Below the pieces are notes generated by a model. The model did no database searches and had not been told where the DNA came from. It saw only the letters and a list, made by a program, of their open reading frames with translations. Made by a program: the position numbers and the translations under genes. Positions 1 to 6,158 of a stretch of DNA of 6,209 nucleotides are shown piece after piece (within the stretch, counting starts at the first letter, position 1; each line of letters starts with the position of its first letter). This DNA is from JAWLGW01 sp964569055 (lineage in GTDB: Bacteria; Planctomycetota; J058): positions 1 to 6,209 of the forward strand of contig CAZMSZ010000424.1 of NCBI GenBank assembly GCA_964569055.1, in the 5' to 3' direction.

Positions 1-1854
1 GTCCCCGAGCGGGTCCGGCCGGGCGAGCTCGCCGAGCTGGTGCTCGACGTCGCCATGGCCCCCACCTGGCACATCTACGCCACCGACACACCCAACGGGC
101 TGCCCACCCGCCTCGAGCTGACGCTGCCGGCCGGGCTGCGCGCGGTCGGGCCGCTGCAGGAGCCCGAGCCTCACGCCGAGGAGGTCGCGGGCTTCGGTCC
201 GGTCCGGACCCACGAAGGCGAGGTGCGCTTCGTGCAGGCCGTGGAGGTCGCGGCGGAAGCCCGCCCGGGCGCGCTCGCGCTCACGGGCGCGCTCCACTGG
301 CAGGAGTGCGATCCCAACACCTGCGCCGACGGGAAGCACGACATCGCGCTGACCCTCGAGGTCGACCCCGCCGCGGCCGCCAGCGGGGTGAAGGCGCCGG
401 CCCGCGCGGCGCCGAGCGACGGCGGCGCGACCGCGGCGGCCCCCGACGCCACGCCGAGCAGCGGGGGCGCGGCCGCGCCCGCCGACGACGCGCCGCAGGG
501 CGCGCTGGGGCTGGTCGTGGCCTCGATCGGGCTGGGGCTGCTGATGCTCCTCATGCCGTGCACCTACCCCATGATCCCGATCACGGTCTCGATCTTCTCC
601 AAGGGGAAGACGCTCTCGCGACCGCAGGCGATCGCGCGCGCGGCCACCTACGCGGCGGGGATCGTGCTCTCGTTCGTGGCCGTGGGCGGCGTGGTGCAGG
701 TGATCGCGGGCGCCCAGGGACAGGGCGCGGTGAGCGCGTTCGCGGCCAACGGCTGGGTCAACCTCGCGATCGGCGTGGTGTTCGTCTACTTCGCCTTCAG
801 CTTCTTCGGCTACTACGAGCTGGGCGTGCCCGGCTTCCTCCAGCGCCTGATGCAGCTCGGCGCGGCGCGCCGCGCGAGCGACGGGACGGTGCCCGCCTGG
901 TCGCTGTTCCTGATGGGCCTGTTCTTCGTGATCACGTCCTACACCTGCGGGGCGCCGGTCGTGCTCGGGCTGTTCGCGACCGCCGCCCAGGCGCCCCACC
1001 CCATGGCGGTGCTCGGGGCGACCTTCGTGTTCGGGCTGACCGTGGCGGCGCCGTTCTTCTTCCTGGCGCTGGTCCCGAGCGCCGTGCGCCTGATGCCCAA
1101 GAGCGGCTCGTGGTTCTCGGTGTTCAAGGCCACGCTCGCGTTCGTCGAGCTGGGCTTCGCGATCAAGTTCTTCCGCGGCGCCGAGCTGCAGTGGGACGCG
1201 GTCGACCTCCTGTCGCGCGACGTGACCCTCGCGATCTGGACGATCCTCTGCGTCTGCGCCACGGTCTACCTGCACGGCTACTTCCCCGTGCGCTTCCCCC
1301 ACGACCCCGAGCTGACGACCCACAGCCCGCGCCGCTACGCCTGGGGCTGGCTGCTCCTGGCGCTCGCGGGCTACTTCGGCTACGGGGTTGCCGGCGGCAA
1401 GCTCGCCGCGAGCGTCGAGGCGTTCGTGCTGCCCGACAACGTGCAGGGCGATCACCCCAACTCGGTCAAGTGGGGCCCGCTCTCGTATCGCACCGACCTC
1501 GCGGGGCTCGAGGAGGCCAAGGCCTGGGCCCGCGCGCGCGGCAAGCCCGCATTCCTGATGTTCACCGGCCACAACTGCCTCAACTGCGCCCAAATGGAGC
1601 ACGGGGTCCTGCCCCAGCCCGAGGTGGTCGAGCTGCTCGAGCGCGTGCCGCGGGTGGCGCTGTTCACCGACAAGGCCAGCGATCCGGCCGAGCAGGCGCA
1701 CAAGCAGCTGATGCTCGAGCGCTACAACCGGTCGGGCACGATCCCCTGCTTCTACGTGATCGACGGCGAGGGCGAGATCCGCTCGGCCCAGATCGGCAGC
1801 ACCAGCGTGGAGGGGTTCGTGGAGTTCCTGAAGGAGGGCGGCCTCTCCGACTGA
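1..1854 (+). CDS. dsbD: Thiol:disulfide interchange protein DsbD (5'-partial)
   Basis: Inner-membrane protein predicted to pass electrons from cytoplasmic thioredoxin to periplasmic thiol-disulfide partners (DsbC/CcmG-type). The frame is open to the window edge and already lies inside the N-terminal domain, so the signal peptide and true start are upstream; the GTG at 40 is only an internal codon. Counting residue 1 from base 1 (617 aa visible): the DsbD-alpha immunoglobulin-like domain spans about 5-120, with TWHIY at 22-26 and a C103-x4-C108 pair. An Ala/Pro/Gly-rich linker covers about 122-166. Eight predicted membrane helices follow (about 168-465), with the redox cysteines of the CcdA-like core at C187 (MPCTYP) and C316 (SYTCGAP). 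A C-terminal thioredoxin-like domain (about 495-612) carries C526-L-N-C529 and a cis-proline motif TIP (P582). All three expected cysteine pairs are present. Oddities are the CLNC active site and an extra C417-V-C419 in helix 7. Family assignment is secure; the in vivo partners are inferred. Confidence 0.93.
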   Translation, partial: VPERVRPGELAELVLDVAMAPTWHIYATDTPNGLPTRLELTLPAGLRAVGPLQEPEPHAEEVAGFGPVRTHEGEVRFVQAVEVAAEARPGALALTGALHWQECDPNTCADGKHDIALTLEVDPAAAASGVKAPARAAPSDGGATAAAPDATPSSGGAAAPADDAPQGALGLVVASIGLGLLMLLMPCTYPMIPITVSIFSKGKTLSRPQAIARAATYAAGIVLSFVAVGGVVQVIAGAQGQGAVSAFAANGWVNLAIGVVFVYFAFSFFGYYELGVPGFLQRLMQLGAARRASDGTVPAWSLFLMGLFFVITSYTCGAPVVLGLFATAAQAPHPMAVLGATFVFGLTVAAPFFFLALVPSAVRLMPKSGSWFSVFKATLAFVELGFAIKFFRGAELQWDAVDLLSRDVTLAIWTILCVCATVYLHGYFPVRFPHDPELTTHSPRRYAWGWLLLALAGYFGYGVAGGKLAASVEAFVLPDNVQGDHPNSVKWGPLSYRTDLAGLEEAKAWARARGKPAFLMFTGHNCLNCAQMEHGVLPQPEVVELLERVPRVALFTDKASDPAEQAHKQLMLERYNRSGTIPCFYVIDGEGEIRSAQIGSTSVEGFVEFLKEGGLSD

Positions 1855-1968
1855 GCGCGGACGCCCGCCGCGCGCCGCCCACGTCGCGCCCTGGCGCCGC
1901 CCGTGGCGCGCCGGCCGCGCGGGGGCCGCGGCACGGCAATGGCGGTACTCCGCCCCGGGCTCCAGCGC

Positions 1969-1974
1969 TATAGT
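1969..1974 (+). promoter_or_regulatory. Candidate -10 promoter box upstream of mrp
   Basis: TATAGT differs at one position from the sigma-70 -10 consensus TATAAT and stands out as an AT-rich island in a stretch of nearly pure G+C. A start about seven bases downstream (near 1981) would give a leader of roughly 24 bases containing the mrp Shine-Dalgarno sequence. No good -35 match is visible: the hexamer at 17-base spacing is TACTCC (1946-1951). The call rests on the -10 box and its placement only. Confidence 0.42.
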
Positions 1975-1990
1975 GCCGCCCCAGGACCAC

Positions 1991-1998
1991 GAGGGAGG
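1991..1998 (+). promoter_or_regulatory. Shine-Dalgarno sequence of mrp
   Basis: GAGGGAGG lies six bases before the ATG at 2005. It is purine-rich, complementary to the 16S 3' end, and well spaced. It decides the start: neither in-frame upstream candidate (GTG 1903, ATG 1939) has a comparable site, and both would add a low-complexity Arg-rich leader. Confidence 0.75.
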
Positions 1999-2004
1999 CC
2001 GCGC

Positions 2005-3123
2005 ATGGGCGAAGCCATCGCGTCGGAGACGATCCTCGAGGCGCTCCGCTCGGTCGAGGCGCCCGGGACCCAAGGCAAGAGCATCGTCGAGCTCGGCTAC
2101 GTGAAGGGGCTGACCAGCGAGCCCGCCCGGGTCGCGTTCCGGGTCGAGGTGCCCGCGCCGCTGACCCCGACCCGGATCGCGCTGCAGGAGCGCTGCCGCG
2201 AGGCCCTCGCGGGCGTCCTCGGCGGGGCGGCCCTCGACGTCGAGCTCGAGGGGCGGATCCCGGCCAGCTTCACCGGCGACGCCAGCGACAGCCTGATCCC
2301 CGGGGTCAAGAACGTGATCGCCGTGGGGAGCGGCAAGGGCGGCGTGGGCAAGTCGACCGTCTCGGTCAACATCGCCGTGGGCCTGGCCCGCACCGGCGCC
2401 CGCGTCGGCCTGCTCGACACCGACGTCTACGGCCCGAGCGTCCCGCTCCTGATGGGCGTCAGCCGCCAGGACTTCATGGAGGAGCTCCACCTCCGCGCCC
2501 ACGAGACCGGCAAGCAGGGGCTGTTCCCCTACGAGGCCCACGGCGTGCACACCATGTCCCTGGGCTACCTGGTCGAGCCCGAGAAGGCGGCGATCTGGCG
2601 CGGCCCCATGGTGCACGGCGCGATCCAGCAGCTCCTGCGCGACGTGGAGTGGGGCGAGCTCGACTACCTGATCCTCGACCTCCCGCCGGGGACCGGCGAC
2701 GTGCAGCTCACCCTCTCGCAGAGCGTGCCGCTGGCCGGCGCGGTGATCGTGTGCACGCCCCAGCCGGTGGCGGTCGCCGACGCCTACAAGGCGCTCAACA
2801 TGTTCAAGACCACCAAGACCGAGGTCCTGGGCCTGGTCGAGAACATGGGCTGGCACGCCTGCAGCGCCTGCGGGCACCGCGACGACGTGTTCGGGGCCGG
2901 CGGCGCCCAGGACGCGGCCAGCGAGTGGGACATTCCCTTCCTCGGCTCGCTCCCGCTCGACACGCGCGTGCGCGAGAGCGGCGATCAGGGCATGCCCGTG
3001 CTGTCGGGCGAGCTGGAAGGCCCGCTCCCCGACGCCATGTGGGGCGTGGTCGACCGGCTGACCGCGGTCCTGGCCGAGCGGATCAAGGCCCGCCCCCGCT
3101 CGCTCCCGATCCGCCGCACCTGA
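2005..3123 (+). CDS. mrp: Mrp/ApbC-family Fe-S cluster carrier ATPase
   Basis: Cytoplasmic P-loop ATPase of the Mrp/NBP35 (SIMIBI, MinD-related) family, known to bind a [4Fe-4S] cluster between two subunits and deliver it to apo-proteins. The product is 372 aa, close to the roughly 370 aa of E. coli Mrp. Residues about 9-85 form a DUF59/MIP18-like domain (SIVELGYV). The deviant Walker A motif is G108-S-G-K-G-G-V-G-K-S-T118, with signature lysine K111 and P-loop lysine K116. Switch I is D138-T-D-V-Y-G-P, and Walker B is LILD (D225) followed by LPPGTGD. The cluster-ligating C286-x2-C289 pair is intact, so it should be an active carrier rather than a MinD-like relative without the cluster. A good Shine-Dalgarno sequence sets the start, and a candidate promoter in the 150-base gap suggests transcription at least partly independent of dsbD. 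The DP commonly seen early in DUF59 reads AP here. Family is secure; client proteins are unknown. Confidence 0.95.
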   Translation: MGEAIASETILEALRSVEAPGTQGKSIVELGYVKGLTSEPARVAFRVEVPAPLTPTRIALQERCREALAGVLGGAALDVELEGRIPASFTGDASDSLIPGVKNVIAVGSGKGGVGKSTVSVNIAVGLARTGARVGLLDTDVYGPSVPLLMGVSRQDFMEELHLRAHETGKQGLFPYEAHGVHTMSLGYLVEPEKAAIWRGPMVHGAIQQLLRDVEWGELDYLILDLPPGTGDVQLTLSQSVPLAGAVIVCTPQPVAVADAYKALNMFKTTKTEVLGLVENMGWHACSACGHRDDVFGAGGAQDAASEWDIPFLGSLPLDTRVRESGDQGMPVLSGELEGPLPDAMWGVVDRLTAVLAERIKARPRSLPIRRT

Positions 3124-3161
3124 GCGCGCGCCCGGCGCCGCAGCGCAGCGCGGGCCAGCGG

Positions 3162-3169
3162 TAAGGTGA
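3162..3169 (+). promoter_or_regulatory. Shine-Dalgarno (or leaderless -10) before the hydrolase gene
   Basis: TAAGGTGA ends four bases before the GTG at 3174. AAGGTGA matches much of the canonical TAAGGAGGTGA complement of the 16S 3' end, so it is most simply a ribosome binding site. The same bases contain TAAGGT (3162-3167), which fits TANNNT at the spacing expected for a leaderless transcript starting at the GTG itself. There is no obvious -35 element upstream. I favour the ribosome-binding role. Confidence 0.5.
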
Positions 3170-3173
3170 AGGG

Positions 3174-4232
3174 GTGAGCGAGCCGCCCCTCGAGACCACG
3201 GTGCCGCCTGCGGCCCTGCCGCGCGCGAGCCGGCTGCGGCGCGCGCTGGGCGGGGCCCTGGCGCTTGCGGTCGCGGCCCCCGTCGCGCTCCGGCTCGCCG
3301 TGGCGAGCACGCCGCCCCCGGCGCAGCCGCGCGCGGCCGCGCCGCTCCCAGCCGAGGTGGCCGCCCGCTTCGCCTACCCCGAGGCCGGCACCCCCGTGAC
3401 GCTGCACGCCGAGTTCGCCCACGAGCCCGGCGAGCGCTACAGCACGCGCTGGGCGCAGTTCCCGGTGACCACGCCGGGCGAGACCACGCCGCACCTCGTG
3501 CAGGTGATCCACTACCGGGCCCACGTCCCCGGGCGGCGGCCGGCGGTGGTGATCTCGCCGATCATGGGCGGGAGCTACGAGCTCGCCAAGCTCGTGGCCG
3601 CGACCCTCGCGCTCGACGGGATCCACGCCGGGATCGTCCTGCGCGCCGAGTCGTATTTCGACGCCGACGCGCCCGAAGCCCGGCTCGAGCGCGTGCTGCG
3701 CACCGCCGTGGTCGACCGCCGCCGCGCGATCGACTGGCTGAGCGCGCTCCCCGAGGTGGACCCGGCGCGGATCGGCGCGCTCGGGGTCAGCCAGGGCGGG
3801 ATCGGCACCGCGATCCTGGCGGCGGTCGAGCCGCGGATCCGCGCGGCCGTGCTGGTGCTCGCCGGCGGCGACCTCCCCGGCATCGTGCTCCGCTCCGAGG
3901 AGGCGCGCCTGCGTCGCTACGTGCGCGAGCGCGGCGAGCGCGGGGTCGGGCCCGACGCGCTGCGCCGCCGGCTGGCCGAGGCGGTCGTGTCCGATCCGCT
4001 GCGGCTCGCGCCGCACGTCGAGCCGCGCCGGCTGCTCCTGTTCACCGCGCGCTTCGACCGCTCCGTCCCGGCCGACACCCAGGAGCGCCTGTGGCGCGCC
4101 CTCGGCGAGCCCGAGCGCCACGACCTGCCGACCGGCCACTACGGAGCGGCGCTGTACTTGCCTTTCATCCTCGGCCGGACCGTGGCGCACTTCGAGCGGC
4201 TGCTGCCCGAACCGAACAGGAGGGACCCGTGA
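3174..4232 (+). CDS. Exported/membrane-anchored alpha/beta hydrolase
   Basis: A 352-aa alpha/beta-fold hydrolase, probably an esterase, lactonase or peptidase-like enzyme; the substrate is not readable. Basic RLRR at 20-23 precedes a hydrophobic stretch (about 24-44) ending in A-V-A at 42-44, as in a Sec signal peptide or N-terminal anchor. A Pro/Ala-rich segment follows, and the catalytic domain runs from about 65 to 347. The nucleophile elbow is G-V-S206-Q-G-G. D295 (FTARFD) and H322 (TGHYG) sit where the acid and base of the triad are expected, and VVISPIMGG near 123-132 may supply the oxyanion hole. An Arg-rich helical insert at about 243-275 could be a cap or lid. Start choice: GTG with TAAGGTGA just upstream, no other Met/Val start that keeps the signal-like N-terminus, and no room further upstream after mrp. 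The stop overlaps the next start (GTGA). Fold and triad are well supported; subfamily and export are less certain. Confidence 0.85.
   Translation: MSEPPLETTVPPAALPRASRLRRALGGALALAVAAPVALRLAVASTPPPAQPRAAAPLPAEVAARFAYPEAGTPVTLHAEFAHEPGERYSTRWAQFPVTTPGETTPHLVQVIHYRAHVPGRRPAVVISPIMGGSYELAKLVAATLALDGIHAGIVLRAESYFDADAPEARLERVLRTAVVDRRRAIDWLSALPEVDPARIGALGVSQGGIGTAILAAVEPRIRAAVLVLAGGDLPGIVLRSEEARLRRYVRERGERGVGPDALRRRLAEAVVSDPLRLAPHVEPRRLLLFTARFDRSVPADTQERLWRALGEPERHDLPTGHYGAALYLPFILGRTVAHFERLLPEPNRRDP
4218..4224 (+). promoter_or_regulatory. Shine-Dalgarno sequence of the aldehyde dehydrogenase inside the hydrolase gene
   Basis: AGGAGGG sits within the last codons of the hydrolase gene (encoding Arg-Arg before Asp-Pro-stop), with four bases before the GTG at 4229. 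It is the strongest ribosome binding site in the window. Combined with the GTGA start/stop overlap at 4229-4232, it indicates translational coupling. It also rules out the in-frame extension upstream to 4091, which would overlap the hydrolase by 142 bases. Confidence 0.85.
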
Positions 4233-5593
4233 TCGAGGCGATCAACCCGGCGAGCGGCGAGGTGATCGGCCGCTACGACCCGCACGAGGTGCACGACGTC
4301 GAGCTCGCGATCGAGCAGGCGGAGGCCACGTTCCACCAGTGGCGCCGCGTCCCGATCGAGGCGCGCGCCGCGCGCGTGCGCGCCCTGGGCGCGCTCCTGC
4401 GCGAGCGCCAGGCGGACCTCGGGCGCCTCGCCACCCGCGAGATGGGCAAGCCGATCAAGCAGGCGCGCGCGGAGGTCGAGAAGTGCGCCTGGGTGTGCGA
4501 GCACTACGCCGAGCACGGCCCGGCGCTGCTCGCGCCCGAGCCGGTCGAGACCGAGGCCGCCCGCAGCTTCGTGACCTTCCAGCCGCTGGGCGTGGTGCTG
4601 GCGATCATGCCCTGGAACTTCCCGTTCTGGCAGCTGGTTCGCTTCGCGGCCCCCGCGCTCCTGGCCGGCAACACCGTCCTCCTCAAGCACGCCGCCAACG
4701 TGCCCGGCTGCGCGCTCGCGATCGAGCGGGTCGTGCGGGACGCCGGGTTCCCCGAGGGCGCGCTCCGGACGCTCCTGATCGAGAGCCACGCCGTGGAGGG
4801 GATCATCGCCTCGCCCCACATCGCCGCCGTGACCTTGACCGGGAGCGTGCGCGCCGGCCGCGCCGTCGCGGCGCAGGCCGGCGCGCAGCTCAAGAAGACC
4901 GTGCTCGAGCTCGGCGGCAGCGACCCCTACGTGGTCCTCGAGGACGCCGACGTGGAGGCGGCGGCCGCGGTGTGCGCCAAGAGCCGCCTGATCAACTCGG
5001 GCCAGAGCTGCATCGCCGCCAAGCGGTTCGTGGTGGTCGAGGCGGTGGCCGAGCGGTTCGAGGCCGCCCTGATCGAGCGGCTCGCGGCGGCCCGGGTGGG
5101 CGACCCCGAGCTCGAGGAGACCGAGGTCGGCCCGCTCGCGCGCGGCGACCTGCGCGACGAGCTCCACGCGCAGGTGGTGGCGAGCGTCGAGGCGGGCGCC
5201 CGCTGCGTCCTCGGCGGCGAGCTCCCGCGCGGGCAGGGCTACTTCTACCCGCCCACCGTGCTGCTCGACGTGCCGCGCAACAGCCCCGCCGCGGGCGAGG
5301 AGCTGTTCGGGCCGGTCGCCGCGGTGCTGCGCGCGCGCGACGAGGCGGCCGCGCTCCACCTCGCCAACGCCTCGGTGTTCGGCCTGGGCGGCGCGGTGTT
5401 CACGCGCGACCAGGCCCGGGGCGAGCGGATCGCCGCCGAGGAGCTCGCGGCCGGCTGCTGCTTCGTGAACGACTTCGTCCGCTCCGACCCGCGCCTCCCG
5501 TTCGGCGGGATCAAGGAGAGCGGCTACGGGCGCGAGCTCGGCCGCGAGGGGATCCGCGAGTTCACCAACGTCAAGACGGTCTGGGTGAAGTAG
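4229..5593 (+). CDS. NAD(P)-dependent succinate-semialdehyde dehydrogenase family protein (Sad/GabD1 type)
   Basis: Soluble aldehyde dehydrogenase of 454 aa, the length of mycobacterial GabD1 and close to E. coli Sad (YneI). It oxidises an aldehyde, in this subfamily typically succinate semialdehyde, to the acid with NAD(P)+. Visible landmarks: INPASGE at the N-terminus; MPWNFPFWQ with oxyanion Asn N130; KHAANVPGC in the cofactor region; the TGSVRAG loop as in Sad; general base E227 in LELGGSDPY; catalytic nucleophile C261 in NSGQSCIAAKRF; and the C-terminal PFGGIKESGYGRELG signature. All catalytic residues are present, and the single Cys in the nucleophile loop means there is no CxC redox switch like that of human SSADH. 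Adjacent C410-C411 just before FVND is a small oddity. GTG start fixed by AGGAGGG and the four-base overlap with the hydrolase gene. The family is certain; the natural aldehyde is not, because the neighbours are not GABA or succinate-semialdehyde genes. Confidence 0.93.
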   Translation: MIEAINPASGEVIGRYDPHEVHDVELAIEQAEATFHQWRRVPIEARAARVRALGALLRERQADLGRLATREMGKPIKQARAEVEKCAWVCEHYAEHGPALLAPEPVETEAARSFVTFQPLGVVLAIMPWNFPFWQLVRFAAPALLAGNTVLLKHAANVPGCALAIERVVRDAGFPEGALRTLLIESHAVEGIIASPHIAAVTLTGSVRAGRAVAAQAGAQLKKTVLELGGSDPYVVLEDADVEAAAAVCAKSRLINSGQSCIAAKRFVVVEAVAERFEAALIERLAAARVGDPELEETEVGPLARGDLRDELHAQVVASVEAGARCVLGGELPRGQGYFYPPTVLLDVPRNSPAAGEELFGPVAAVLRARDEAAALHLANASVFGLGGAVFTRDQARGERIAAEELAAGCCFVNDFVRSDPRLPFGGIKESGYGRELGREGIREFTNVKTVWVK

Positions 5594-5597
5594 CGGC

Positions 5598-6158
5598 GTG
5601 AGCCCGACCCAGACCGCGTTCTTGGCCGTGCTGGCCCTGGTCGCGCTGCAGCGCCTGGGCGAGCTCGTCGTGTCGCGTCGGCGGCTCGAGGCTCGGCCCG
5701 AGCTGCTCGTGCGCGAACCGGGCCTGTTCCCGCTGATGGTCGTGCTCCACGCCGGACTCCTCGTCGCCCCGGCGGCCGAGGTGCTGCTGGCGGACCGCCC
5801 GTTCCTCCCGCTCCTCGCGGCCGCCGCCGCGCTCGTGCTCGCGCTGGCGACCGCCCTGCGGGTGTGGACCCTGCGCACCCTCGGCCGCGCCTGGAACGTG
5901 CGCGTGGTGGTCCCCGACGCAGTGGTCACGAGCGGCCCCTACGCCTGGATCCGCCACCCCAACTACCTCGTGGTCGTGCTGGAGCTGGCCGCGATCCCGC
6001 TGCTCCACTCGGCGTGGCTCTCGGCCCTGGGGCTGTCGCTCCTCAACGCGGCGGTGCTCGCGCGGCGGATCCGGACCGAAGAGGCCGCGCTGATGCAGCT
6101 CCCCGCCTGGCGCGAAGCCATGGCGAGCAAGGCCCGGCTGCTGCCGGGGCTGTTCTAG
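5598..6158 (+). CDS. Isoprenylcysteine carboxyl methyltransferase (ICMT/YpbQ) family membrane protein
   Basis: Small integral-membrane SAM-dependent methyltransferase of 186 aa, the usual size for bacterial ICMT-like proteins. Family members methylate carboxyl or hydroxyl groups on hydrophobic substrates within the membrane; bacterial YpbQ/BpsB types are linked to alkylpyrone methylation. Hydrophobic helices lie at about 6-24, 43-65, 69-95 and 124-155. The N-terminal helix carries QRLGELVVSRR, a conserved feature of YpbQ-like proteins, which supports the GTG start. The cofactor-binding signature is GPYAWIRHPNY at 113-123, followed after the next helices by R157-I-R-T-E-E162. The gene begins four bases after the dehydrogenase stop and lacks a good Shine-Dalgarno sequence of its own, so translation is probably coupled to the upstream gene. 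It is complete, ending in TAG. No type III polyketide synthase gene, the classic BpsB partner, is visible here, though it could lie downstream. The true substrate is unknown. Confidence 0.88.
   Translation: MSPTQTAFLAVLALVALQRLGELVVSRRRLEARPELLVREPGLFPLMVVLHAGLLVAPAAEVLLADRPFLPLLAAAAALVLALATALRVWTLRTLGRAWNVRVVVPDAVVTSGPYAWIRHPNYLVVVLELAAIPLLHSAWLSALGLSLLNAAVLARRIRTEEAALMQLPAWREAMASKARLLPGLF

Larger units (their letters stand above)
1855..2004 (+). other. Intergenic gap dsbD-mrp
   Basis: This 150-base non-coding stretch follows the dsbD TGA stop. Its first part is almost pure G+C and contains a perfect 6-bp inverted repeat, GCCGCG at 1914-1919 and CGCGGC at 1927-1932, with a 7-base loop. There is no T-run after it, so it is not a convincing intrinsic terminator. 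The distal part is less GC-rich and holds the TATAGT box and the Shine-Dalgarno sequence of the next gene. The reading frame of mrp stays open upstream through this gap (GTG at 1903, ATG at 1939), but that extension is Arg/Gly/Pro-rich and unlike the Mrp family, so I treat it as non-coding. Confidence 0.7.

Noticed and set aside
400..500. Ala/Pro/Gly-rich segment of dsbD as a repeat or an inserted sequence.
   Set aside because: No repeat unit is visible; it sits exactly between the N-terminal domain and the first membrane helix, where a flexible linker is expected.
1914..1932. GCCGCG/CGCGGC hairpin after dsbD as an intrinsic terminator.
   Set aside because: A perfect 6-bp stem but no T-run; short inverted repeats of this kind occur by chance in sequence this rich in G+C.
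306..1973. A 555-codon + strand frame overlapping dsbD in another phase.
   Set aside because: Its product is a continuous Arg/Gly/Ala-rich string, a frame-shifted reading of GC-rich codons, while the dsbD frame has clear membrane helices and redox cysteines.
1903..2004. N-terminal extension of mrp from GTG 1903 or ATG 1939.
   Set aside because: The added residues are Arg/Gly/Pro-rich and unlike Mrp N-termini, no ribosome binding site precedes those starts, and the region contains the likely -10 box.
3130..3155. Bulged hairpin (GCCCG-GCGC paired with GCGC and CGGGC) after mrp as a terminator.
   Set aside because: It needs a 4-base bulge, has no T-run, and is made of simple GC repeats, so it is not reliable evidence of termination.
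2985..4190. A 401-codon open frame on the minus strand opposite the mrp end and the hydrolase gene.
   Set aside because: Same reasons: Arg/Gly/His-rich translation without motifs, crossing the mrp-hydrolase boundary and opposing two well-supported genes.
4139..5929. A 596-codon open frame on the minus strand opposite the dehydrogenase and methyltransferase genes.
   Set aside because: It spans several gene boundaries, and its translation is low-complexity (Arg/Ala/His/Gly-rich) with no recognisable domain. It lies opposite genes with intact catalytic motifs. Such antisense frames are common at this GC content.
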